A stretch of DNA of 64,000 nucleotides from DAISVY01 sp036826635 (GTDB lineage: Bacteria > Zixibacteria > MSB-5A5 > GN15 > FEB-12), in contig DAISVY010000009.1 in assembly GCA_036826635.1 (NCBI GenBank), forward strand, positions 1 through 64,000. The letters run 5' to 3'. The position numbers and the translations under genes were made by a program. Numbering within the stretch: position 1 is the first letter of the stretch; the number at the start of each line of letters is the position of its first letter. This document shows, piece after piece, positions 27,980 through 36,542 of the stretch. The notes under the pieces are model-generated. The model worked only from the letters and a program-made list of their open reading frames with translations. It had not been told where the DNA came from and did not search any database.

Positions 27980-28908
27980 CGGTTCTTCGGGTTAATTGTT
28001 CCAGGGGGCTCCGTGATATCGCGATATGTCTTGTCGTATCGATTATGGCGCTTATGCTGGCCTCCTGCGGTGGTTCCGATAATAATGCGGAGCTGATCGA
28101 TCAGCACAAGCGACTGGCGGGCGAGCTGCAAAGCAACGGTCTGTACCGGGCAGCGGTCGAGGAATACCAGAAGGTCCTGACGTTTCAGGAACTCGATAAC
28201 AAGACCCGGGGTAACGTGAATTACCTGATCGCTCGCATTTATTTTCATGATCTCAAGGACTATACCGGGGCGGCTGCTTACTATCTGCGGGCGCGCGAGT
28301 ATGATCCCGAAGGCTCTTTTATGCCCGAGGCCTCGCGCAACCTTGTCGCTTCACTGGAGAAGCTCGGCAATGTGCTGGATGCCAAGCGCCAGCTTGACCG
28401 GGCCACCGATATTGAGAATCAACCGGCTTCTTCGGATGACGTGGCGGTAGCCAAAATAGGCAACCGCTCGATCTGGCTTTCCGAGATCGACGAAGCTATC
28501 AGCGCTCTTCCGGCCGAGACGCAAAAGCGATTTCTGGACCGCAAGACCAAGCTGGAGTTTATCCATCAGTATGTCGGGGTCGAGTTGCTTTACGACGCGG
28601 CGGTTCGCGAAGATTATTTGTCCGATCCGGAGATTGTCAAACAGAAAGACGCCCTCGTTAAACATCTGCTGGTCGACCGATTCGTGACCGACAAAGTTAT
28701 TCCCGAAATCAAGGTGGATACGCTCGACGTGGCCAATTATTACCAAGCGAATAAGGACAAGCGCTACAAAGGTCAACCGTACGATTCGGTGCGGGCTCAG
28801 GTATTTATGGATTACCAGAATGATAAGGCGGAAGCTGCCTACGGCGAGTACATAGGTCGACTGGCCAAGGCCGAGCGGGTGGAGTTTCTCGACCACAACG
28901 TGAAGTGA
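27976..28908 (+). CDS. TPR lipoprotein with SurA-like chaperone region
   Basis: This 310-residue lipoprotein (lipobox LASC, Cys at about residue 32) has a short TPR-like region in the first half (GLYRAAVEEYQKVL, YTGAAAYYLRAREYDPEG). The second half begins VAKIGNRSIWLSEIDEAISALP and continues with helices typical of the N-terminal chaperone domain of SurA/PpiC-type foldases, ending with the return segment YDSVRAQVFMDYQNDKAEAAY. The parvulin PPIase domain normally inserted there is missing. It would act as an envelope chaperone without isomerase activity. Such a gene inside a MoxR/Bat operon is unusual and may help fold the periplasmic Bat parts. The start overlaps the DUF58 stop. Confidence 0.7.
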   Translation: MTVLRVNCSRGLRDIAICLVVSIMALMLASCGGSDNNAELIDQHKRLAGELQSNGLYRAAVEEYQKVLTFQELDNKTRGNVNYLIARIYFHDLKDYTGAAAYYLRAREYDPEGSFMPEASRNLVASLEKLGNVLDAKRQLDRATDIENQPASSDDVAVAKIGNRSIWLSEIDEAISALPAETQKRFLDRKTKLEFIHQYVGVELLYDAAVREDYLSDPEIVKQKDALVKHLLVDRFVTDKVIPEIKVDTLDVANYYQANKDKRYKGQPYDSVRAQVFMDYQNDKAEAAYGEYIGRLAKAERVEFLDHNVK

Positions 28909-28932
28909 CAACGGGCAGGGTGTGAAAGCAAA

Positions 28933-29952
28933 ATGATGACGCGGTATCGATACATAATTGCGGTTTTTCTGCTGATCTGGCCCGGTGGTCTGGTTGCTCA
29001 GGATGTCGATACGGTCGGGTCGCTGCCCGGCATACAAATCGAAACCGCGGTGGATGCCGCTGAGGCGTATATCGGCGATCCTGTTACTTACACGCTTACC
29101 ATTACTCATGATTCGTCCTATAAACTGACGCCGCCACCGCTGGGGGCCAACCTGGGGGCGTTTGATGTCAAGGATTACCGCCCGGATAACCAGGTGCGGC
29201 TTGACGACGGTCGGGTGCAGAGCAAAACCACCTTCGTGCTGTCGACTTTCACCACCGGGGAGTATACCATTCCTCCGCTGCCGGTGATCTTTACGTTACC
29301 GGACAATACCCGCAAGTTGCTGTTGGCCGAGCCGGTGCCGATAACGATCCTTTCGCTTCTCGAAAATGCGGGGGATTCTCTGGATATAAAACAACTCAAG
29401 GAGCCGTACGCTTTTCCTCACGACCGAAGCCCTTACTATTTCTGGGGTGGACTGGGGTTGCTGTTCCTGCTCATCGTCGTCGGTATCTGGTTGCTTTTGC
29501 GCAAGAGAAAACAGGCCGCACAGATGGTGGACATGCGCCCGCCGTGGGAAAAGGCGTTCGAAACTCTGGCGTTTCTGAAACAGAAGAATTTGATCGCAAA
29601 GGGTGAGTTCAAGCAATACTACTTCGAATTGACCGAAACGGTGCGAGCCTATCTGGGCCGTATGTATGAAACCTATGTTCTGGAAATGACCACGGAGCAG
29701 TTTCTGGATGAATTTGCCGACGTTGATCTTCCGGGAAGAGCTTACGAAGATCTGAAGGAGTTTTTCACTCACGCCGACCAGGTAAAGTTTGCCAGGTTCG
29801 TTCCGTCGGAACAGCGTGCCGAATCGGATTTTGAACTTGTTCATCAAGTGATAGAGTCGGTGCGGGCCGATTTTGAACGGCGTCAGGCCGAGAGTCGGGT
29901 GGTGGCGGTTGCGGAAGCCGGTCCGACGGCGGGGGGCAGAACTGATGGGTAG
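28933..29952 (+). CDS. BatD-like / DUF4381-type membrane protein
   Basis: This 339-residue protein has a signal peptide (1-22) and a periplasmic beta domain in which AAEAYIGDPVTYTLTITHD and TTGEYTIPPLPVIFTLPDN match the pattern of the oxygen-tolerance repeats. One membrane helix (about 171-191) follows, then a cytoplasmic helical tail (WEKAFETLAFLKQKNLI, EFKQYYFELTETVRAYL), as in DUF4381/BatD C-termini. It resembles the protein encoded at 25223. Its last codons overlap the BatA start by 8 bases, so it is translated in register with the vWA pair. Start ATG 28933 (or 28936). Confidence 0.75.
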   Translation: MMTRYRYIIAVFLLIWPGGLVAQDVDTVGSLPGIQIETAVDAAEAYIGDPVTYTLTITHDSSYKLTPPPLGANLGAFDVKDYRPDNQVRLDDGRVQSKTTFVLSTFTTGEYTIPPLPVIFTLPDNTRKLLLAEPVPITILSLLENAGDSLDIKQLKEPYAFPHDRSPYYFWGGLGLLFLLIVVGIWLLLRKRKQAAQMVDMRPPWEKAFETLAFLKQKNLIAKGEFKQYYFELTETVRAYLGRMYETYVLEMTTEQFLDEFADVDLPGRAYEDLKEFFTHADQVKFARFVPSEQRAESDFELVHQVIESVRADFERRQAESRVVAVAEAGPTAGGRTDG

Positions 29953-30991
29953 TATAGAGTTCTTCGGTTTCAATATCAGCCTCTTCGACTTTATCAATAT
30001 CACCGTGCCGGCGGCGGTTATTTTCGCCGTAGGGGCGCTGGTGATCGCTTTGATGATTTGGTATTACCTTACGCGCCGGCGGTTCAGGACTGCGGCCGTG
30101 AAGTACTCCGATATTCGCATTGTCAGTCGGGCGGCGCGAACCGGCCGGCAGCGTTTCCGGTTTATCCTGCCCGTGCTGCGCATTTTGGCCGTGTTGTTGT
30201 TCGTTGTCGCTTTTGCCCGTCCGCGCTCCGGTACGGAAGTGCGCGAGGTTACTTCCGAAGGGGTGGATATCATGATGGCTCTCGACGTTTCATCGTCGAT
30301 GCAGGCAGAGGATTTCAAACCGCACAACCGTCTGTATGTGGCCAAGGAAGAGATGAAGAAATTCATCAATAAGCGCATTAACGACCGTATCGGCCTGGTC
30401 GTGTTCGCACGGTATTCTTTTACTCAGTGTCCCCTTACGGTCGACTACGGGGTGCTGTTGCGTTTCATCGATCAGGTGAATTTCGGTGTTATCGAAGATG
30501 GCACCGCTATCGGTATGGCTATTGCCAACGGTGTCAACCGGCTGCGGGAATCGGACGCCAAATCGAAAATTATGATACTGCTGACCGACGGTGAAAACAA
30601 CGCGGGAGAGATCGATCCCCTGACGGCGGCCAGTCTGGCTGCGGCTTTCGACATTAAGATATATACTATCGGCGTCGGCAAGACCGGAAACGCCATGTTC
30701 CCGGTGGACGACCCCATTTTCGGCAAGCGTTACATATACCAGCCGACCCGTATCAACGAAGAAAGTTTGACCGAAATTGCCGAAGCCACCGGGGGGAAAT
30801 ACTTCCGGGCGCGTTCCGGCGAGGAACTCGAAGAGATTTATTCGATCATTGATCGCATGGAAAAAACCGAAATCAAAGTTTCGGCTCACAAGCAGTATCG
30901 CGAATTGTTTCATTATTTCGTTTACGCCGGGCTCCTGGCTCTGGCGCTGGAGATGGTTTTGGCCGGCAGTTTGTTCAGGAAGCTGCCGTAG
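29945..30991 (+). CDS. batA: BatA: vWA-domain membrane protein
   Basis: This 348-residue protein has two N-terminal membrane helices (about 20-40 and 75-92), a von Willebrand A domain (about 105-300) and a C-terminal helix (FVYAGLLALALEMVLAGSLF). The metal-ion-dependent adhesion site is complete: MALDVSSSMQ (DxSxS), a Thr in EDGTAIGMA and LLTDGENN (Asp). This matches BatA of the Bacteroides aerotolerance operon. ATG 29945 lies inside the end of the previous gene. It is expected to work with BatB in the inner membrane with MoxR as ATPase partner. Confidence 0.87.
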   Translation: MGSIEFFGFNISLFDFINITVPAAVIFAVGALVIALMIWYYLTRRRFRTAAVKYSDIRIVSRAARTGRQRFRFILPVLRILAVLLFVVAFARPRSGTEVREVTSEGVDIMMALDVSSSMQAEDFKPHNRLYVAKEEMKKFINKRINDRIGLVVFARYSFTQCPLTVDYGVLLRFIDQVNFGVIEDGTAIGMAIANGVNRLRESDAKSKIMILLTDGENNAGEIDPLTAASLAAAFDIKIYTIGVGKTGNAMFPVDDPIFGKRYIYQPTRINEESLTEIAEATGGKYFRARSGEELEEIYSIIDRMEKTEIKVSAHKQYRELFHYFVYAGLLALALEMVLAGSLFRKLP

Positions 30992-31014
30992 GGAGAAAAG
31001 GACATCGGGTTAAG

Positions 31015-32040
31015 ATGCGTTTTGCCGCGCCTGAAAATTTCATTCTGCTGATCGGTATTCTGGCGCTTGGTCTGTTCGCCTTTTGGGCTATCGGTCGTAA
31101 AAAGCGGTTGCTGCAGTTGTTCGGCGATCTTCCACTCATCATGAGGAACGCCCCCTACATCTCATTCGCCCGTCAGCGTACGAAGGCTATTCTGTTGTTG
31201 CTGGCCATGGTGTTTGCCTGTCTGGCCCTGGCTCGTTTGCAATTCGGCACGCACCTGGAGCTGCTCAAGCGCGAGGGGATCGATATCATCGTGGCTCTTG
31301 ATCTGTCCAATTCGATGCTGGCTCGCGATATGAAACCCAACCGTCTGGAAAAAGCCAAGCAGGAAATTCGTAGTATTATCCATCGGTTGGAGGGTGACCG
31401 GATCGGTTTGGTTGCGTTTGCCGGGGAAGCGTTTGTGCAGTGTCCGCTGACGATGGATTATGCCGCCGCCGAACTGCTGCTGGGAGCGATGGATCGCAAT
31501 TCGGTTTCCATACAGGGGACATCGCTTTCTTCCGCTATTCAGGCCGCGCAACGGGCCTTTTCGCAAAAGGAGAAGAAACACAAAGTTCTGTTGCTTCTGA
31601 CCGACGGCGAGGACCAGGAGGGAGGCGTGCTTGAAGCGGCCCAGGAGGCCCGCAAAGATGGTATAAAGATATACGCGGTCGGTATTGGCAGCACGGCCGG
31701 GGAACCTATCCCGGTGCTGGATCGTAAAGGAGACCAGGTAGGGTTCAAAAAGAACGAGAGCGGGGATGTTATCGTTTCGAATCTCGACGAGATAACGCTT
31801 CAAAAGATTGCTCTCGAGACCGGAGGGAAGTATTATCATGCCACGGCCGGGGAAATCGAACTGGACAAGATTTTCGACGAGATTTCAAAGTTGGAAAAGA
31901 AGGAGCTGGAAGGTACTTTGGTAACCCGGTATGATGATCGCTACCAATGGCCGTTGCTTCTGGCTTTGGTGCTGGTGGCGCTTGAGTTTTTTGTTCCGGA
32001 ACGCAAGAAACCGGTCGGGAGGTTATCGGGCAATGAATAG
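31015..32040 (+). CDS. batB: BatB: vWA-domain membrane protein
   Basis: This 341-residue protein has the BatA layout: an N-terminal helix (NFILLIGILALGLFAFWAI), a second helix (TKAILLLLAMVFACLALARL), a vWA domain with an intact MIDAS (ALDLSNSMLARDM, QGTSLSSAI, LLTDGEDQEGG) and a C-terminal helix. The KKNESGDVI stretch between the last strands is typical of BatB. It starts 23 bases after BatA and overlaps BatC by 8 bases. In the Bacteroides operon BatA and BatB form complexes; here too they are adjacent and of equal size. Confidence 0.87.
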   Translation: MRFAAPENFILLIGILALGLFAFWAIGRKKRLLQLFGDLPLIMRNAPYISFARQRTKAILLLLAMVFACLALARLQFGTHLELLKREGIDIIVALDLSNSMLARDMKPNRLEKAKQEIRSIIHRLEGDRIGLVAFAGEAFVQCPLTMDYAAAELLLGAMDRNSVSIQGTSLSSAIQAAQRAFSQKEKKHKVLLLLTDGEDQEGGVLEAAQEARKDGIKIYAVGIGSTAGEPIPVLDRKGDQVGFKKNESGDVIVSNLDEITLQKIALETGGKYYHATAGEIELDKIFDEISKLEKKELEGTLVTRYDDRYQWPLLLALVLVALEFFVPERKKPVGRLSGNE

Positions 32041-32827
32041 CGGAAGGCTGACGGTTTCAATCATCGGGGCGGTTTTGTTTTTGTCGACGTCGTTGTCGGC
32101 CGGTTCCGTGGCCAAGGCGGTGGACAAGGGCAACGAGGCCTATCGTAATCAGCAATATAAGGAAGCTCTTGAGCAATACCAGATAGCCGAAACCGAAAGT
32201 CCGGAACTGCCGGAGCTGGATTATAATATCGCCGGGACTCTCTACCAGCAGGGGAAATACGAAGGGGCGGTGGAGAAATACCAACGGTCGCTCAATACGG
32301 TTGACAGCGATGTCGAGGCCCGGGCTAATTACAATCTGGGCAACACTTACTATCGGATGGGCGATTATACTAACGCCATTCAAAACTATCAGAAATCGCT
32401 GGAGATTAATCCCGAAGATCTGGATGCCAAGTTCAACCTGGAGCTGGCCCGCAAGATGCTGAAAGAACGAATGAAACCGGAGAACCAGAACAAACAACAA
32501 CAGCAAAACCAGCAACAGCAGAATCAACAGCAGCAGGACCAGCAACAGCAACAACAAAATGACCAGCAACAACAGCAGCAGGATCAGCAACAGCAGAACG
32601 ACGAGCAGAAAGATCAGCAGGATCAGCAACAGCAGCAGAATGACGAGCAGAAAGATCAACAGGATAAACAGCAAGACAGGCAGCAACAACAGTCAATGGA
32701 GCAACAGAAGATGTCCCGCGAGGATGCGGAGCGTATTCTCAATGCTCTGAAAGATGACGAACAGGACGTTCAGAAGAAAATCCGGCGCGCCAAAGCCGGC
32801 GGCGATTATATGGGGAAAGACTGGTAA
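32033..32827 (+). CDS. batC: BatC: TPR protein with glutamine-rich tail
   Basis: This 264-residue protein has a signal peptide (1-23) and three or four TPR units (about 28-140; NEAYRNQQYKEALEQYQIAE, YNLGNTYYRMGDYTNAIQNY). A tail of about 75 residues follows that is almost only Gln with Asn, Asp, Glu and Lys. The end is a short conserved block, MSREDAERILNALKDDEQDV, which is found at the C-terminus of BatC proteins. TPRs and tail lie in the periplasm and would mediate protein contacts. ATG 32033 lies within the BatB end. Confidence 0.85.
   Translation: MNSGRLTVSIIGAVLFLSTSLSAGSVAKAVDKGNEAYRNQQYKEALEQYQIAETESPELPELDYNIAGTLYQQGKYEGAVEKYQRSLNTVDSDVEARANYNLGNTYYRMGDYTNAIQNYQKSLEINPEDLDAKFNLELARKMLKERMKPENQNKQQQQNQQQQNQQQQDQQQQQQNDQQQQQQDQQQQNDEQKDQQDQQQQQNDEQKDQQDKQQDRQQQQSMEQQKMSREDAERILNALKDDEQDVQKKIRRAKAGGDYMGKDW
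32483..32709 (+). repeat. CAG/CAA glutamine-rich coding tract in batC
   Basis: About 225 bases of imperfect CAA/CAG repeats encode residues 151-226 of BatC. The units are variations on QQQNQ, QQQDQ and NDEQKDQQDQ; the last is present twice in near-exact form (around 32600-32625 and 32641-32665). Such a tract can change length by slippage, in steps of three bases without breaking the frame. Confidence 0.85.
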
Positions 32828-32828
32828 T

Positions 32829-34652
32829 ATGTGCGGACACGGCGGCATGATTCGGTTAATCGCTATGCTCGTCGGTGTAGTTTGCGGGTTGGTCTGCTAT
32901 GGCTCTCCGGCGTTTGCGCAAACGCCGATTGAGGTCTCCGTATCGCTCAACCGTGACACTATCGGCATGGACGAAGAGGCGGTCATGGAAGTCAAGGTGT
33001 CCGGGACCGTTCGTGATTTGCCCCAGCCCCAGCTTCCCCGGATGCCGATGTTCGAAGTTTATTCGCAGGGTCAGTCGAGCAATATATCGATTGTCAACGG
33101 ACAGGTGGAATCTTCCGTGACCTATCGGTATCTCATCATGCCGCAGAAGGCGGGAACATTCCCGCTCGGTACGGTATCCGTCGTGTATCAGAATAAAAGG
33201 TACAAGGGCGAGCCGGTGACACTGACCGTTTTGAGTAAGGGTACGGCGGTTAACCCGGAACTGGAAGAGCAGGCGCGCGACGATACCGGTGACAGCCGCG
33301 ACCAGTTTCTCGAAGCTTCGGTGGATAAGGCTAATCCTTATGTCAATGAACAAGTCACTCTGACGCTGAAGTATTACATCGGCGTGCGTTATTACGGATC
33401 ACCCGAGCTTACCGAACCTACCACCACCGGTTTTTGGACCGAGGTGCTGGGTAACAAATCGCCGTATCGTCAGCGTATAGGTAACCGTACGTATAAAGTG
33501 ATCGAGCGCAAGTACGCCCTGTTTCCCACTCAGACAGGTGAGTTGACTATCGGTCGCTCGATAATAACCGCTACCGTGGCCGGTAGCAGTCGTTCCCAGC
33601 GTGATCCCTTTGACGTGTTCGGTGTCTTTGGGAGCGGCGAGGAAGTCAGGGTTTATTCCGATCCGATCAAGGTGCGAGTAAAGCCGCTGCCGGAAGAAGG
33701 TCGCCCGGACGGGTTCACCGGGACTATCGGACGCTTTGAAATCAGCGCGACGAGTGACAAGACTACGGCAGAGTTGAACCAGCCGGTGACGGTAAAGATC
33801 GATATCAAGGGATTCGGTAATATCAAGTCGGTGGCCGAACCGACGATTCCGGAACTGGATGATTTTCGGGTCTACCGCGCATCCAGCAACGAGAGCATGG
33901 CCAAGGTGGACGACAAGATCGGGGGGACCAAGACTTTTGAGGAAGTTTTCATCCCCAATCGTCCCGGTCAGTTGGAAATACCCTCGCTGAGTTTCAGTTT
34001 CTTCAATCCCGAGCGCGGTCGTTATCAAACCGTGCGAACGCGGCCGATTAAACTTACGGTGATCAAACCGGAAGGCTATCAGGCTACCGAGGGGATGCCG
34101 TACGCCGCTCCGTCCATGACTATCGGTTCGGAAGCCCGCGATATACGTTATATCAAAGACAACATCGGGGACCTGCAGCACCGGGGGCAGTTGTTATCCT
34201 CGCGGGTTCTTTACGTGGTGGTCAACGCTCTTTCGGTTCTTCTGCTGGCGGGCACGGTTGGTGTGCGGTTACGCCGTGAAAAACTTTCGGCCGACGTGGG
34301 CTACGCTCGTTCGCGGATGGCTTCGAAGCAGGCACACAAGCGTCTGGCCCGGGCACGAAAGCTGGCCATGCCGGAGACCGCCGGTGATTTCTACGCCGAG
34401 AGTTCGCAAGCCGTAATATCGTTCGTTGCGGATAAACTTAACGTGTCGCCGCATGGTCTGACGATTGACAAGCTGACACAACTTCTGGCCGAGCGGGGTG
34501 TTGACGAAAAAACACTGGACGATTTGGCCGATTTTCTCAATCAATGCGACTACGCGCGCTACGCCCCCGGCTCATCCGATCAGGGACAAATCGATCAGGC
34601 TCTGACCAGGGCCGAAGATCTGATGGTGCGTATGGAGGGCGTGAAGTTTTGA
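32829..34652 (+). CDS. batD: BatD: oxygen-tolerance membrane protein
   Basis: This 607-residue protein has a signal peptide (about 1-35, ending SPAFAQ) and the full BatD (PF13584) architecture. At least three beta-sandwich repeats are visible, the first starting VSVSLNRDTIGMDEEAVMEV and another FTGTIGRFEISATSDKTTAE. One membrane helix follows (near residue 460, VLYVVVNALSVLLLAGTVGV), then a cytoplasmic helical domain (YAESSQAVISFVADKLNV, YARYAPGSSDQ). It starts 1 base after the BatC stop; ATG 32847 is an alternative that gives a shorter leader. Its stop overlaps the BatE start. Confidence 0.87.
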   Translation: MCGHGGMIRLIAMLVGVVCGLVCYGSPAFAQTPIEVSVSLNRDTIGMDEEAVMEVKVSGTVRDLPQPQLPRMPMFEVYSQGQSSNISIVNGQVESSVTYRYLIMPQKAGTFPLGTVSVVYQNKRYKGEPVTLTVLSKGTAVNPELEEQARDDTGDSRDQFLEASVDKANPYVNEQVTLTLKYYIGVRYYGSPELTEPTTTGFWTEVLGNKSPYRQRIGNRTYKVIERKYALFPTQTGELTIGRSIITATVAGSSRSQRDPFDVFGVFGSGEEVRVYSDPIKVRVKPLPEEGRPDGFTGTIGRFEISATSDKTTAELNQPVTVKIDIKGFGNIKSVAEPTIPELDDFRVYRASSNESMAKVDDKIGGTKTFEEVFIPNRPGQLEIPSLSFSFFNPERGRYQTVRTRPIKLTVIKPEGYQATEGMPYAAPSMTIGSEARDIRYIKDNIGDLQHRGQLLSSRVLYVVVNALSVLLLAGTVGVRLRREKLSADVGYARSRMASKQAHKRLARARKLAMPETAGDFYAESSQAVISFVADKLNVSPHGLTIDKLTQLLAERGVDEKTLDDLADFLNQCDYARYAPGSSDQGQIDQALTRAEDLMVRMEGVKF

Positions 34653-35401
34653 TGTTCCGAATCTGGACGGTTATATGCGTTGTCGTCGGACTGGCGGGCC
34701 AGGTGTCGGCGGTCGATCTGCAGGAGCAGTTCGAAAGAGCCAACGAAATGTTCTCGCGGAAACAATATGACAGTGCCATAACGATGTACAATGTTATTCT
34801 GGAACAAGGAGTGGAATCGTCGGCTATCTATTTTAATCTCGGCAACGCGTACTTCAAGGACGGCGATCTCGGTCATGCCGTGCTGTACTACCTTCGTGCC
34901 AAACGTCTTAATCCTTCGGACGATGACATTATCAGTAATCTCGAGTTTGCCCAACGATTTACTTCCATTCAGATGGAAGGGGTCAGGCTCAATCCTCTGG
35001 AAGTGTTTTTCGATTCGCTGGTCGAAAAATACCGCTTAAATACCCTGGCCTGGGTATCGTCGGCTTGTTTTATCCTGCTGTTCGTGATGCTTACCGTGCG
35101 ATACGGCTTGAACATGCGCGGCCCGTTGGTCCGGTCGGGAGTGGTGGTTATGCTGGTCCTGCTTCTGGTGGCGGCGTTTCTGACCACCGTGAAGTATCAT
35201 AGTGAATACGTGACCGAGCGAGCGGTTGTGTTGGAAGAAGGCGTGGTGCGTACCGGGCCGCTGGAAGAGTCGGAACGGGAGCTCGATGCCGCCCCCGGTC
35301 TGGTGGTCGAAGTGCTGTCGGAATCGGGTGATTTTTATAACGTGTTATTTGAAAACAAACGCCGCGGCTGGATTCGTAAGGAGTTAGTCGCTGTCATATA
35401 A
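34652..35401 (+). CDS. batE: BatE: TPR membrane protein with SH3-like end
   Basis: This 249-residue protein has a signal peptide (1-19), two or three TPR units (about 24-95; EMFSRKQYDSAITMYNVILE, YFNLGNAYFKDGDLGHAVLY), two membrane helices (about 130-180) and a C-terminal bacterial SH3-like module (about 190-249; GLVVEVLSESGDFYNVLFE, RRGWIRKEL). This is the BatE layout. ATG 34652 overlaps the BatD stop. It closes the Bat operon; no clear terminator follows, and the next gene has its own promoter. Confidence 0.83.
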   Translation: MFRIWTVICVVVGLAGQVSAVDLQEQFERANEMFSRKQYDSAITMYNVILEQGVESSAIYFNLGNAYFKDGDLGHAVLYYLRAKRLNPSDDDIISNLEFAQRFTSIQMEGVRLNPLEVFFDSLVEKYRLNTLAWVSSACFILLFVMLTVRYGLNMRGPLVRSGVVVMLVLLLVAAFLTTVKYHSEYVTERAVVLEEGVVRTGPLEESERELDAAPGLVVEVLSESGDFYNVLFENKRRGWIRKELVAVI

Positions 35402-35434
35402 CGACTTACTTGTTCCCGTCTGCTCTTATTTGAT

Positions 35435-35463
35435 TTGACACCCTTCTGTCAATAATCTATCTT
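35435..35463 (+). promoter_or_regulatory. promoter for the flippase-like / CorA genes
   Basis: TTGACA (35435-35440), exactly 17 bases, then TATCTT (35458-35463). It lies in the 94-base gap after batE and about 26 bases of leader precede ATG 35496. Confidence 0.62.
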
Positions 35464-35495
35464 GACCCTCAAGCATCAGTCTCGCTGCGTGGTAT

Positions 35496-36542
35496 ATGGC
35501 AGGATTTCTTAGGAAAAAGCAATTTTGGGGTGCAGCCATCGGCCTTGCACTTCTGGCTTATTGCGTGAAGGACATCAAGCTGGCCGAACTGAGCGTCCTG
35601 TCTCACCGTTTGAATCCGTATTGTTTGATTCCGGCTGCTTTATCCGGTTTTCTTTTTATGGGATTCAAGGGCCTTCGCTGGCGTCTGATGATTTCGCCGC
35701 AGCAACGGACCGGTGTCCGTTTTGCGGTGACGTTGTACTCCACGGGGCAAATCCTGAGCATTGTTATGCCGCTGTTGACCGGTCAGCTCGGCCGCGTCCT
35801 GCTTTTTTCTCGGGAACAGAAACTCGGGAAAACAGTCGTTTTCTCGACCATGGTGCTGGAAGTGTTGTTTGACGCTATCAGCCTTATTCTGTTCATGCTC
35901 GTGACGTCTCTGGCCTTCGTTTTCCCTCGTGAATATCGTTCTTTGAGTTTCATCGTGGCGGGCGTCACGTTTGGTGGGCTGGCTTTCCTGTATTTTATAC
36001 TGCACTATCGCCATGGCACGGAGCGAATAAGTGAACGCTGTCTACGCCACCGCTGGCCCGGTCTGTACATTACGGTAAAGAAGTTCATTCGATCCTTTAC
36101 CAAGGGTATCGAAATGCTTCGCTCCAGCCAGCACATGCTGCACACCCTTATTTTGTCGGTGGCCACCTGGACCATGCATATGCTGGTTGTCTGGTTTCTT
36201 ATGCTGGCGTTCGGGTTCACGCTTCCTTTCGCCGCGGCCGCGGCTGTAATGATAATCAATACCATCGTTCTCATGGTGCCGATTACCCCGGGCAATGCGG
36301 GGACTTTCGAGGTCGCCGTCTCGACTTCGCTGGCGGCTTTTTCCATCGGCCGTTCGGACGCCGTTTTATTCGCTCTTGCTCTGCATCTTCTCGATCTCAT
36401 TCCCATGTTCGCTTACAGCTTCTGTTACCTGCATATGCAGAAGGTCAGGTTAAGTGAGATTAAGGCGGAGCAGGAGGAAGAGGACATTCTGGATCGCATC
36501 GACGAGGAAGGTGCGTTCATCGAGGAGGAAGTTCATGATTAA
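35496..36542 (+). CDS. LPG-synthase/AglD-type (UPF0104) flippase-like membrane protein
   Basis: This 348-residue integral membrane protein has seven or eight hydrophobic helices and the pattern of the UPF0104/lysylphosphatidylglycerol-synthase membrane domain: MGFKGLRWRLMIS near residue 50, QLGRVLLFSREQKLGKTVVFSTMVLEVLFD near 95-125, and the P-G-N-A-G motif (ITPGNAGTFEV) near residue 265. No aminoacyl-transfer domain is attached. The family is thought to move lipids or lipid-linked sugars across the membrane; the substrate is unknown. Its final codons overlap CorA by 8 bases. Confidence 0.78.
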   Translation: MAGFLRKKQFWGAAIGLALLAYCVKDIKLAELSVLSHRLNPYCLIPAALSGFLFMGFKGLRWRLMISPQQRTGVRFAVTLYSTGQILSIVMPLLTGQLGRVLLFSREQKLGKTVVFSTMVLEVLFDAISLILFMLVTSLAFVFPREYRSLSFIVAGVTFGGLAFLYFILHYRHGTERISERCLRHRWPGLYITVKKFIRSFTKGIEMLRSSQHMLHTLILSVATWTMHMLVVWFLMLAFGFTLPFAAAAAVMIINTIVLMVPITPGNAGTFEVAVSTSLAAFSIGRSDAVLFALALHLLDLIPMFAYSFCYLHMQKVRLSEIKAEQEEEDILDRIDEEGAFIEEEVHD

